From CAIOZW01 sp049317725 (GTDB lineage: Bacteria > Acidobacteriota > Blastocatellia > RBC074): a DNA stretch of 14,061 nucleotides. The DNA is taken from the NCBI GenBank assembly GCA_049317725.1, contig JBMOHS010000107.1:1-14061 (forward strand), read 5' to 3'. The notes beneath the pieces are model-generated. The model saw nothing but the letters and a program-made list of their open reading frames with translations, was not told the DNA's origin and did no database searches. The translations under genes and the position numbers were made by a program. Below, in pieces: positions 1-8,918 of this stretch (positions are counted from its first letter, which is position 1; each line of letters starts with the position of its first letter).

Positions 1-247
1 AATCCACGCGTCACATCCTCACAAAACAGACGACAAAACAGACGACAAAACAGACGACAAAACAGACAACAAAACAGACAACAAAACAGACAACAAAACA
101 GATGGTCCGTCGGCACTCTCCCTTCGACGAGTCTGGACGAACAGCCCCTCGTCAAACGGGAGAACCCATTCCGCAGGGGCGTCAGGGGGCGTCCCGCTGA
201 GAATTGCCCACGCGCGATTCTCCCACCGTCGGCCTCAGGTGGAGAGG
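1..247. other. Intergenic region downstream of gspE, with 12-bp tandem repeats
   Basis: I see no convincing gene here. The region starts with a seven-copy 12-bp tandem repeat (annotated separately). Near its right end a 6-bp inverted repeat, GAGAAT at 199-204 and ATTCTC at 217-222, could form a small hairpin just past the gspE stop. It has no T-run, so it is at best a weak terminator candidate. An open frame entering gspE on the plus strand is a shadow of that gene. Confidence 0.6.
21..104. repeat. 12-bp tandem repeat, seven copies
   Basis: Seven head-to-tail copies of ACAAAACAGACR: three end in G, three end in A, and the last is diverged (ACAAAACAGATG). There are no spacers and the unit is 12 bp, so it is not CRISPR. 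A 12-bp unit keeps both the reading frame and roughly the helical phase, but no gene runs through it here. The clean block of G variants followed by a block of A variants suggests recent slippage or duplication. Confidence 0.95.
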
Positions 248-1870
<1,623 letters not shown>

Positions 1871-1930
1871 AGAATACTGCCTGTCTACTGGTCAAGTTGA
1901 ACGCTTCCCGAAGAAGACGGCCGAACCGGA

Positions 1931-3148
1931 TCACGTCGCGCCGCTAACCATCTGGAGCAATGGCAAGTAGATGGCGAGAAGGATCGTGATGACGACCCCG
2001 CCCATGGTAATCAGAATCGCTGGCTCGATGAAGGTGGTCAGTTGCCCCAGTTTGACCTCGGTCTCCGCGTCATAAAATCCGGCGACCTCATCAAGCATTT
2101 CGCGCAGGGAGCCCGATCGCTCGCCGACCCCGATCATATCGATCGCCAGCGGGGGCACCCACCCTGCGGCATCGAGACTCTCCGTGAACGGCTTGCCTTC
2201 GCGAATCTTCGGAAGAGCCGGCTCGGTCGTGCGCAACAACTCGCGATTGCTCACCGAAGCCAAGGCGATCTGAAAGGACTCCACCAGAGTAATCCCTCCC
2301 GCGAGGAGGGTCGCCAGACTCCGCGAGAGCTGGGCGGTCGTCATTTGACGAATCAGATCACCGATGATCGGGAGCTTGAGGATCCAGCGGTCCATGGTTC
2401 GTCGCCCCCCCTCTGTTCGTCGCCACGAAGTCAATCCGAAACCAATTCCCGCAACTGACGGGGCCAGCCAGAAGAAGTTCTCCCGAATCGCCGAGGAGAA
2501 GCCGACGACAAAGGTGGTAATGCCGGGCAGCTCCGCTCCCATGTTCTCGTAGAGGGAGGTGAACTGCGGGATGACAAACGTCGTCAAGACGCCAATCAGG
2601 ATCGTCGCCGCCCCCAGCAGGATCAGGGGATAGGTCAGTGCCCCCCGGATCTTTCGTCTGAGCTGGGCAATCGCCTTGGTGTACTCCACGTAGCGACGGA
2701 GCACGTCATCAAGGTTGCCGGAACGCTCTCCTGCGAGGATCGAGGCGGTGTAGATCCGTGGAAATGTGTCCCCCTGCGCCGAAAGCGCCTCCGAGAGAGC
2801 ACTCCCGGAGGTGATCCGCACCTCGACATCCCGCAGGACCAAGCGGAGCTTGGGGTTGGGCGAGCGCTGCCCGAGCATTTGAATCGACTGGAGCACCGGC
2901 AACCCAGCGTGAATCAGGGCCGCCAGTTGCTGGTTGAAGAGAAGAAAGTCGTCGAGCTTGATTTTGACCGAACGGGTCGCGCTCTGAAAGCGCCCCTTCT
3001 GCCCGGACCTGCCGGGAATCTCAATGGCGAAGATCCGGTACCCTTCCTGCAAGAGGCGCTGCCGGAGGTCCTGCTCCGTCCCCCCCTCGATCGTCCGAAC
3101 GACAACCTCGCCTCCAGGAGTCCCTAATCGACAGAGAAATTCAGCCAT
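1931..3148 (-). CDS. gspF: Type II secretion / type IV pilus inner-membrane platform protein (GspF/PilC family)
   Basis: This is the polytopic inner-membrane protein on which the GspE-type ATPase acts. Its 405 residues are the usual family length. A short N-terminal segment (MAEFLCRLGTPGGEVV) precedes two T2SSF repeats at about 67-190 and 272-395. Each repeat carries the family signature, GERSGNLDDVL at 140-150 and GERSGSLREML at 342-352. Three hydrophobic segments at about 172-194, 222-240 and 373-397 fit the known topology. The ATG at 3148 is preceded by a weak GAGG. It is the first gene of a gspF-gspE pair; the next gene upstream on this strand is 457 bp away, so a promoter may lie in that gap. 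No sign of decay. Confidence 0.95.
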   Translation of the reverse strand: MAEFLCRLGTPGGEVVVRTIEGGTEQDLRQRLLQEGYRIFAIEIPGRSGQKGRFQSATRSVKIKLDDFLLFNQQLAALIHAGLPVLQSIQMLGQRSPNPKLRLVLRDVEVRITSGSALSEALSAQGDTFPRIYTASILAGERSGNLDDVLRRYVEYTKAIAQLRRKIRGALTYPLILLGAATILIGVLTTFVIPQFTSLYENMGAELPGITTFVVGFSSAIRENFFWLAPSVAGIGFGLTSWRRTEGGRRTMDRWILKLPIIGDLIRQMTTAQLSRSLATLLAGGITLVESFQIALASVSNRELLRTTEPALPKIREGKPFTESLDAAGWVPPLAIDMIGVGERSGSLREMLDEVAGFYDAETEVKLGQLTTFIEPAILITMGGVVITILLAIYLPLLQMVSGAT

Positions 3149-3307
3149 GATCTGCTCGCCTCATTCCCGTAGGTGTCCACCGCCAGTGCACTGACCTCGC
3201 CCGGTCAGCCCTGAGTCGATCCGACTGTGGGTCTGTCCCAGCCAAGAAGGGGGGCGGCGGCCGCTTGTGCTCTCGCCCCGCTTGTGCTTTCACTCGGACT
3301 CCTCTTC

Positions 3308-3331
3308 ATACTCAAGTTGATACTCAAGTTC
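3308..3331. repeat. 12-bp tandem duplication
   Basis: Two adjacent copies, ATACTCAAGTTG and ATACTCAAGTTC, are followed by a degenerate third (ACACCCAAG). It lies in the gap upstream of gspF. Confidence 0.9.
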
Positions 3332-3361
3332 ACACCCAAGCCTGCCACTCTTTCGAGCCAC

Positions 3362-3389
3362 CACCTTGTGTTGGTCACCTTGTGTTGGT
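3362..3389. repeat. 14-bp perfect tandem duplication
   Basis: Two exact adjacent copies of CACCTTGTGTTGGT in the gap upstream of gspF. No gene is interrupted. Confidence 0.95.
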
Positions 3390-3605
3390 GCCGCTCCAAG
3401 GGTGCCCCCCAAGGCAGAGAGAAGCGATGTTTACACGCACGGAACTCTTCTTTGTTCCACTTTTTATTCAGAAGAGAGGCAATGGGGCCCAGGATTTGCC
3501 GACCAGGAAGAGGGGTCAGCGCCGGATCTTCGGCGGGAGGGGACCTGTCAGATCGGGGAGTGAGTCACCGATCGGGGCAGGTCGCCAACGGGAGGTGTAC
3601 GCCGT

Positions 3606-4784
3606 TCAGATCTGGCTTCCGTTCAAGGGTGGCCGCAAATCGGTCGGACCGCAGTCAGGTCGGCTGACAGGGATCGAGATCGAGAAGCCTTGGGTGAAGG
3701 CACTGAGGTATCGCGAATTCCTTCCCCCGGTGTAGCTCGAGAGTCGACTGGTATGCGAGCTCAGAATCGGGGCCCCATCGAGCTGCTTGGTGGCCCCTTG
3801 GGTGTTGGAGATGACCTCCATCGAGCCGACCGCGAAGAACCGTACCCAGCCTGTCCGACCGGGAGGAACGACTGAAGTCAGGTTGGGAACAGTTCGGACC
3901 GAGGTGATCCGGTGTTTGTCCGAGGTGAGGTAACAACTGAGCGGGAGCTGACCGGAGTAGCCGTTCTCGGCATCATCAAAAACGAGGAAGAAGAGATTTC
4001 CACGGAAGAAGGAGGAGCCCGGGTAGAGGGTCGGAAGGGGCGAATAGATGTACATTCGCGTGTCTCCCAACGGCGAACCAACGGCCGAGATCTGACTGGG
4101 AAAGCTGTCGATCATCATCGATTGCGGGAGGAAGTCGTACTGGGCACCATTGAAGAACATGCTCGAACTGACCCCATCCGCATTGAGTGGCGAAGAGACC
4201 AAACCGTTGTCGAGCCGGGCCGCCGCAAGAGCTGGCAGGTTCAGCCGGTGCGCTGTGGGAGTGACAATGTAGGCCTCCCCACCCAGGTAATTGAAGGAGG
4301 TTGGCAATCCTTGTGAATCGACGGCCACCGCCATGACGTAGCCCCATACCCCTGGATCCAGATCCGCGGTGGTCAGCGTGGTGGTCTGGTTTTTGGTCAA
4401 ACAGAGGTAGAAGTCCGCGACATTGCAGGTATCGGACGCAACAAAGAAGAGATGGATCGCAATGTCCTGGGATGGGTTGGCATTGGTGAAGCTGAGACGA
4501 GTGTTGACCGTCGAGCTGAGCGGTTCGCTGACGTAATAGTTGAAGAAGAGAACACTGCCCAGCTTGTTATCGCTGACGACTCGACCTCGTGCCGCTTCAT
4601 CGGCGCGACCAGGGAGGCCAGGAATCGTCGGAGCGAGCGCCGGCTGCGCCATGGCCGTCAATATGCCCAAGCCACTGATCCAGATGATCGCCACACACGC
4701 CTGCAACAGGAGCTTGCAAGAGGTGGCGTAGAGATCGTTGGAATTTCGAGGTGAGGTTCTCATCCGGTGTGTGCTACCTTTCAT
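3606..4784 (-). CDS. Secreted protein of unknown function, Acidobacteriota-type
   Basis: No enzymatic domain is recognised. The 392-residue product starts with a basic stretch, then a hydrophobic core (about 24-43) and a likely signal-peptidase site after AMA (residue 46) or ALA (residue 51), so export is likely. The mature part is rich in Ser, Thr, Asn and aromatic residues and reads as a beta-rich domain: SVLFFNYYVS, TRLSFTNANPS, HLFFVASDTC, DPGVWGY. From memory, proteins with these phrases occur repeatedly in Acidobacteriota as hypothetical exported proteins; this was not checked by search. A CNVADFYLC pair could form a disulfide. A second ATG at 4763 (residue 8) is an alternative start with AAAGG 13 nt upstream; the ATG at 4784 has GAAAG six bases upstream. 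It lies upstream of gspFE on the same strand, so it might be a client of that machine, which is only an inference. Confidence 0.8.
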   Translation of the reverse strand: MKGSTHRMRTSPRNSNDLYATSCKLLLQACVAIIWISGLGILTAMAQPALAPTIPGLPGRADEAARGRVVSDNKLGSVLFFNYYVSEPLSSTVNTRLSFTNANPSQDIAIHLFFVASDTCNVADFYLCLTKNQTTTLTTADLDPGVWGYVMAVAVDSQGLPTSFNYLGGEAYIVTPTAHRLNLPALAAARLDNGLVSSPLNADGVSSSMFFNGAQYDFLPQSMMIDSFPSQISAVGSPLGDTRMYIYSPLPTLYPGSSFFRGNLFFLVFDDAENGYSGQLPLSCYLTSDKHRITSVRTVPNLTSVVPPGRTGWVRFFAVGSMEVISNTQGATKQLDGAPILSSHTSRLSSYTGGRNSRYLSAFTQGFSISIPVSRPDCGPTDLRPPLNGSQI

Positions 4785-5127
4785 TCTTGTCTTTCAAGTC
4801 TTGCTTGGCTTTCAGATCTGTGGTTCAAGGTCGATGCGGGACGGCCAAGTTCTCCGCGGAGAGGGGATCAAGATCGATCGAGTCCGCTCGCCATTGAGGG
4901 GGAGGGTCGGTCGACCATCCGCTCTTTCGTCTCTTGTCTGACCAGGACTGTGCCCTGGCATCGCCTTTGGGCAAGGCAGGATCAGGGGGCAAAAGATTCT
5001 CTTTCGTGGCGAGGGGCCGGAGTTGGGGCGGAGATGCTTGCGGCGACGAATGGATCCCCGCTCATTGAAGACCGGATCGGTTCTGACACCCCTCAAGCCG
5101 ATTTGGCCTGATCCCCCCATCTGTTCA

Positions 5128-5149
5128 AAATATCTGGTCAAATATCTGG
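5128..5149. repeat. Short direct repeat AAATATCTGG, 12-bp period
   Basis: Two copies of AAATATCTGG (5128-5137 and 5140-5149) lie 12 bp apart in an AT-richer island of the gap. They could be an operator-like direct repeat or a simple slippage duplication. Nothing else supports a regulatory role. Confidence 0.8.
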
Positions 5150-5353
5150 AACGCAACGGTTACACAAGAGGGTGGCATCAGTAAGAACCAAGGGGGCACC
5201 GGGCAGAAGCTGACAGGAGCAGCCCTTGGAGAGCGGCCCCTGGGGGTCGACGGGGCTTGATGAGTATCAGGACAACCCTCTTGGGCGACTCGCCCAGAAC
5301 GAGAGGCCCTCACAAACGAGGAACATCATACTCTTCCACCGGGAAAAGAGTCA

Positions 5354-5385
5354 ACCATCTTTCTCTGACACCATCTTTCTCTGAC
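5354..5385. repeat. 16-bp perfect tandem duplication
   Basis: Two exact adjacent copies of ACCATCTTTCTCTGAC in the long intergenic gap. It is not inside any gene. Confidence 0.95.
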
Positions 5386-5575
5386 ATGGTAGGCCCACTT
5401 GCCTCCACGAACCAGATCTCGCGGCGGGGCCCCGCAGGGGAACGGAAATGGCGGCCTCGACAGGTGGAACATGGCAAAAGTGGAGAAGGCGTGGTAGGCT
5501 GCTGTCTGTTTATTGGTCAAGCAGCGATGAGACCGCTAGAATGCTTTCACTTTTGCGTCAAGAACGAGAAAAATC

Positions 5576-5600
5576 AAGACAAGGCAAGGCAAGACAAGGC
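5576..5600. repeat. 5-bp tandem repeat AAGRC, five copies
   Basis: The pentamer AAGAC/AAGGC is repeated five times head to tail (order GAC, GGC, GGC, GAC, GGC after AA). It lies about 100 bp before the FHA gene. Confidence 0.9.
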
Positions 5601-5679
5601 GGAATCCCTGGAGAGAGCGGTCCCCTCTCCGGGGCTGTCGCGCAGCAGCAACCAACATTGAGCCAAGCGCGACGAGCCA

Positions 5680-5685
5680 GGGGAG
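5680..5685 (+). promoter_or_regulatory. Ribosome binding site supporting the TTG start of the FHA gene
   Basis: GGGGAG lies seven bases before a TTG codon at 5693 in the FHA frame. It is the best Shine-Dalgarno match ahead of this gene and is why the rare TTG start is preferred over later ATG or GTG codons. Confidence 0.5.
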
Positions 5686-5692
5686 TGGCTTC

Positions 5693-6634
5693 TTGGAGTT
5701 GAGCAGACACCCGATCGGAGTGGGAGTGAAGCGAACCTCGCGGCGGATGCGCCGTCGGACGCGTGAGGAGCGGTCCGATCATGGCGAGCTGCTCCGGCTG
5801 CACCACTACGCCGGTGGGGTCGAGTCCCGCCAACCAACAAAAGAAGGGGTGGGCGGGGTGGGTGGGGTAGCCTCCCCCAGCACACTGACTTGGCGCGGTC
5901 CTGAATTGCGGATCACGCTCGGGCGCGGCGAGGGCTGTGATGTCCAGATTCTCGGAGAGACCGTCTCGCGGCTCCACTGTGAGATCGAGCGCGTTGGGCC
6001 GGTCTACCAGTTGCGGGATCGGAGTCGCAACGGAACCTGGGTCAATGGATCCCGCATCGAGCAGTGCCAGCTCCAAAATGGAGATTGGATTCGCGTCGGG
6101 GAGGATGATCTGCGGGTCGATCTCGTCCCCATCGACAAGTCGACCGATCGGTTGGTGGGACGTCGAACGGTCGATCCGACCTCAGGTCTCCTCGCCTTCG
6201 AGTATGCCCTTGGCCACGAGCCGGAGGAGGTGCGAGTGGCACTGGAGCTCTCCCCATCTGTGGTCACGGGGGTCGGGGAAGAGTCGAGCGCGGTCGAATC
6301 ACTGGTCCTGCTTCCCCAGATCGTCATCCGGGGGCTGGAGGCTGGCGTGACGCTCCAATTCTGGAACTCGCGCATCGCCTTTGGCCGCTGGAAAGCGAAC
6401 GAGGTCGTCCTGGTCGGGGAGAAGATCTCCCGCATCCACGCCGCGCTGGTTCGAGAAGAGTCCGCTTACGTCCTGGTCGATCTCGAGAGCACCAACGGGA
6501 CGTTCGTCAACGAGCAGCGGATCACCCGCTGTGCCATCCAAACTGGAGATCGGGTTCGGATGGGGAGCTATCAGGCTCTGGTCCGTCTCGACCAGGGAGA
6601 TTGCCTGCTCCATTTTCAACCCGTATCTCTTTGA
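5693..6634 (+). CDS. Double forkhead-associated (FHA) domain protein
   Basis: FHA domains bind phosphothreonine peptides, so this is a likely reader or scaffold for Ser/Thr kinase signalling in the cytoplasm. The first FHA domain spans about 66-144 with GR at 77-78, SRLH at 92-95 and NGT at 113-115. The second spans about 208-300 with GR at 231-232, SRIH at 246-249 and NGT at 268-270. All phosphopeptide-contact motifs are intact in both, and a 60-residue linker joins them. No signal peptide or membrane segment is seen. It sits 210 bp upstream of a Ser/Thr kinase on the same strand, its obvious partner. The start is uncertain: TTG 5693 has a good ribosome site, but the first 60 residues are basic, low-complexity and poorly protein-like. 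ATG 5747 or GTG 5858 are alternatives; the FHA fold needs only residues from about 64 on. Confidence 0.9.
   Translation: MELSRHPIGVGVKRTSRRMRRRTREERSDHGELLRLHHYAGGVESRQPTKEGVGGVGGVASPSTLTWRGPELRITLGRGEGCDVQILGETVSRLHCEIERVGPVYQLRDRSRNGTWVNGSRIEQCQLQNGDWIRVGEDDLRVDLVPIDKSTDRLVGRRTVDPTSGLLAFEYALGHEPEEVRVALELSPSVVTGVGEESSAVESLVLLPQIVIRGLEAGVTLQFWNSRIAFGRWKANEVVLVGEKISRIHAALVREESAYVLVDLESTNGTFVNEQRITRCAIQTGDRVRMGSYQALVRLDQGDCLLHFQPVSL
5846..5867 (+). other. G-quadruplex-capable G-run array
   Basis: Five runs of three or four G (GGGG, GGG, GGGG, GGG, GGGG) are separated by single T or C bases, the pattern expected to form a very stable parallel quadruplex. It lies on the coding strand just before the first FHA domain and, if translated, encodes a Gly/Val stretch. 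If the true start is downstream it would lie in the leader mRNA and could hinder translation. Formation is inferred from pattern only. Confidence 0.6.
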
Positions 6635-6638
6635 TCTC

Positions 6639-6662
6639 CCTTCTTTCCTTCAAGAAAGGAGG
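6639..6662 (+). terminator. Possible hairpin after the FHA gene
   Basis: CCTTCTTTC (6639-6647) can pair with GAAAGGAGG (6654-6662) over nine positions with one G-U pair and a six-base loop, five bases after the FHA stop. There is no U-run after it, so it may slow or protect the transcript rather than terminate it. A second imperfect hairpin can be drawn at 6701-6730. Confidence 0.3.
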
Positions 6663-6844
6663 AAGAGCCGAGCACGACCCCTCTCTCGGTCAAAGAAAGG
6701 CCTCTCCGGATGGGGATGGCCGTCCAGAGGGGCCACTGACAGACGAATTGAGGCTAGTCCGCTTGACTGATTGAAGAGAAGAGGGAGTCCAAGGGACCCG
6801 ATCTTCTCAGCAAGAGTATTCCCATTGGGCCCATCGGGGGTGAT

Positions 6845-8752
6845 ATGATTGGACGCACCATCGGCAATTACGAGGTCATCAGCCAGTTTGGCGAAGGGGG
6901 CATGGGGGAGCTCTACCTCGGCCGTCACACGCTGCTGGCGCGCGAGGTGGTCATCAAGACGATCCGGACGGAAGATTTTACTCCGCGCCAGATCGATCAT
7001 CTCCGCGAGCGGCTGGCGCGAGAAGCCTATATCCAGTCCCAACTGGACCATCCAAACATCGTCCGCGTCTACGATTTCATTGCCGTCGGGGAGATGACGT
7101 GTATCGTCATGGAGCATGTCCCGGGTCGTGACCTGCGCAAATTGATCCTGCGGGAAAGCGGACCGATCGAACCGGTTCGGGCGCTGCGGCTCTTCAAGCA
7201 GGTGTTGGCGGCGATCGAGTATGCCCACCACTTTGTCTACCGCGACCAATCGGGAGAGAACCACCAGGGGATTATCCACCGCGACCTCAAGCCGGCCAAT
7301 ATTCTGGTGACGCCCGAAGACAAGGTCAAGGTGACCGATTTCGGGATCGTCAAGCTGCGCGGGGTGCGGGGAGGAACGCAGATCGGCTTCAATCCGGGAA
7401 CGCCGGAGTATATGAGCCCGGAGCAGGCCCGTGGGCGGGAGATCGATCAGCGCTCTGACATCTACTCGATGGGGATTGTTCTCTACGAGATGTTGACGGG
7501 GCGGGTCCCATTTGACGACCAGGGATCGAAAACCTCCGACTACGAGATTCGCCGGGGGCACATCGAGCTGCCGGTTCCGCCACTGACCTCGATCGACCCG
7601 ACGATTCCCTCTGAACTGGAGCGAATCGTCCTCAAGTCATTGGAAAAGAGCCCTGACGATCGCTTTCAGACGGCCCATCAATTCCTCGAGGCGATCGAGC
7701 AGTTTGAGAAGACTGGCCGGGTGACGCTCCCGCGCCGCCTGCCGGGAGCACGAGAGACCGTCGTGCAGGTGGCGCCCCCCCTTCCCCCCCCGGTCCCTGG
7801 CGGACACGGACCAGCGTCCGCGTCGACAGAGTATCTGGTGCTTGGCAAGACGGTGCTCAGTGATCCGCGCGACCCGATCACCGACTATGAGGGGCAGATG
7901 GCCGAGGTCACGGGGAGGGAGCTCGTTGCGGGACAGACTGGCCGATTGGTCAAGAGATCCCGGTGGTGGGAGTCCCGTGCGGGACAACTGCTGGGGCTGC
8001 TGGGCATTCTCGGCCTGGCGGGACTGCTCTCCTGGATCCTCCTGACCAAGGAGGATCTGCGGCTATCTGCCAGTGGCCCAGTAATACAGGCTCCCCCAGG
8101 AATGATTCCGATTCCAGGGGGAGAGTTCCTGATGGGGCGGGATGATGGCAATGAGTATGAGCGCCCGGCCCACCGGGTGACAATTGCGCCCTTCTTCATC
8201 GACCGGTACGAGGTGACCAACGAACTCTACGCGCAGTTTGTGCGACAGACGCGCCGCAACGCTCCCGTGCATTGGCCGGACGGGAACTACCAGATTGGAG
8301 AAGCGACGCTCCCGGTGGTCAACGTCAGTTGGAACGAGGCGCGAGACTTCTGTGAATGGGCGAGCAAGCGATTGCCTTCCGAAGCGGAGTGGGAATTTGC
8401 TGCACGCGGACGCGACAACCGCCTCTACCCTTACGGGAACGAGTGGAAACCCCGCTTCTCGAATGCCCGGGAGACGGGGCTCGATCAACCGCAGGCCGTC
8501 GGGAGTTACCCAGATGGGCTCAGTCCGTTTGGGGTGGCCGATATGGCGGGGAATGTCGCCGAGTGGACGGCTACGCCGTATCTCCCCTACCCGGGAAGCC
8601 CTGCCAAGTTGGATGAGGGCAATTGGGTGATTCGGGGAGGAGGGTTCCGGGTGCCGGCGGCGGAGCAGACTGCGACCGATCGGTACTTCGACCGCCCGTC
8701 GGTCAGCTATGACTTTGTCGGCTTCCGTTGTGCCAAGAGCCAGCCCCGCTAG
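6845..8752 (+). CDS. Transmembrane Ser/Thr protein kinase with FGE-sulfatase-like sensor domain
   Basis: This is a PknB-type receptor kinase of 635 residues. The kinase domain (about 9-285) is complete: glycine loop GEGGMG 16-21, K38, helix-C E60, HRDLKPANI 145-153, DFG 165-167 and GTPEYMSPEQA 185-195, with activation-loop threonines T178 and T186. A proline-rich linker (about 308-325) and a charged stretch lead to one transmembrane helix at about 380-400. The C-terminal 420-632 is an FGE-sulfatase (SUMF1-like) domain: GGEFLMG, DRYEVTN, VVNVSWNEA, RLPSEAEWEFAARG, GNVAEW and RGGGF are all there. The paired cysteines that real formylglycine-generating enzymes carry just after RGG are absent (RVPAAEQT); only C503 and C629 remain. 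The domain is therefore probably a binding or structural module facing the periplasm. The ATG follows GGGGGTGAT, a good ribosome site. The FHA protein upstream is a likely partner. Confidence 0.96.
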   Translation: MIGRTIGNYEVISQFGEGGMGELYLGRHTLLAREVVIKTIRTEDFTPRQIDHLRERLAREAYIQSQLDHPNIVRVYDFIAVGEMTCIVMEHVPGRDLRKLILRESGPIEPVRALRLFKQVLAAIEYAHHFVYRDQSGENHQGIIHRDLKPANILVTPEDKVKVTDFGIVKLRGVRGGTQIGFNPGTPEYMSPEQARGREIDQRSDIYSMGIVLYEMLTGRVPFDDQGSKTSDYEIRRGHIELPVPPLTSIDPTIPSELERIVLKSLEKSPDDRFQTAHQFLEAIEQFEKTGRVTLPRRLPGARETVVQVAPPLPPPVPGGHGPASASTEYLVLGKTVLSDPRDPITDYEGQMAEVTGRELVAGQTGRLVKRSRWWESRAGQLLGLLGILGLAGLLSWILLTKEDLRLSASGPVIQAPPGMIPIPGGEFLMGRDDGNEYERPAHRVTIAPFFIDRYEVTNELYAQFVRQTRRNAPVHWPDGNYQIGEATLPVVNVSWNEARDFCEWASKRLPSEAEWEFAARGRDNRLYPYGNEWKPRFSNARETGLDQPQAVGSYPDGLSPFGVADMAGNVAEWTATPYLPYPGSPAKLDEGNWVIRGGGFRVPAAEQTATDRYFDRPSVSYDFVGFRCAKSQPR

Positions 8753-8800
8753 CCCTCGCCCCTACTCCCCTCTTCCCTCGCCCCTACTCCCCTCGCCCCT
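8753..8800. repeat. 22-bp period C-rich tandem repeat
   Basis: The 19-bp string CCCTCGCCCCTACTCCCCT occurs exactly at 8753-8771 and 8775-8793, with a partial third copy (CCCTCGCCCCT) at 8790-8800. It starts immediately after the kinase stop, in the 166-bp gap before the DUF1232 gene. I saw no terminator here. Confidence 0.95.
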
Positions 8801-8918
8801 CCTCCAGATTGACGCTGCCCGTGGAGTTGAAGTAGACTGGCGAGCGTCGACAAGAGGGTGCCCCTCCCTGACGACCCCCATCAGCCCAGTCTGGACCGAT
8901 CAAGCATTGAAAAGAGTG

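Larger units (their letters stand above)
3149..3605. other. Intergenic region between secreted protein gene and gspF
   Basis: This is a 457-bp gap without a credible gene. Plus-strand open frames cross it, but they are low-complexity or Arg/Ser/Pro-rich, match no family I know, and one runs into the antisense of the next gene. It should hold the gspF promoter (minus strand); I could not pick a convincing -35/-10. It contains two small perfect or near-perfect tandem duplications (3308-3331 and 3362-3389). A 7-bp inverted repeat CTCTTCT/AGAAGAG lies around 3446-3476. Confidence 0.55.
4785..5692. other. Large intergenic region between divergent gene blocks
   Basis: This 908-bp gap separates the minus-strand secretion block from the plus-strand signalling block, so promoters for both should lie here. 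I could not identify them with confidence. Open frames of 60-134 codons exist on both strands, but they are Arg/Pro/Ser-rich, mutually overlapping and family-less, so I do not call genes. It contains direct repeats at 5128-5149, 5354-5385 and 5576-5600 and a 12-bp perfect palindrome GCGGGGCCCCGC at 5424-5435. No tRNA or known riboswitch pattern was seen; a small RNA cannot be excluded. Confidence 0.5.

Noticed and set aside
21..104. CRISPR array
   Set aside because: Units are 12 bp and directly adjacent with no spacers, and there are no cas genes.
3227..3735. Plus-strand open frames of 146 and 156 codons
   Set aside because: They overlap each other in different frames, run into the antisense of the secreted protein gene, and have no recognisable domain or good ribosome site.
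4812..5661. Small open frames on both strands in the long gap (114 and 134 codons)
   Set aside because: Arg/Pro/Ser-rich composition, mutual overlap and repeat content suggest chance frames.
8100..8752. Active formylglycine-generating (sulfatase-maturing) enzyme
   Set aside because: The catalytic cysteine pair after the RGG motif is missing, and the domain is fused to a membrane kinase.
8709..8918. Upstream extension of the DUF1232 gene into the kinase gene
   Set aside because: The extra residues are encoded by the C-rich tandem repeat and read as Ser/Pro/Leu low complexity. ATG 8919 is the natural start.
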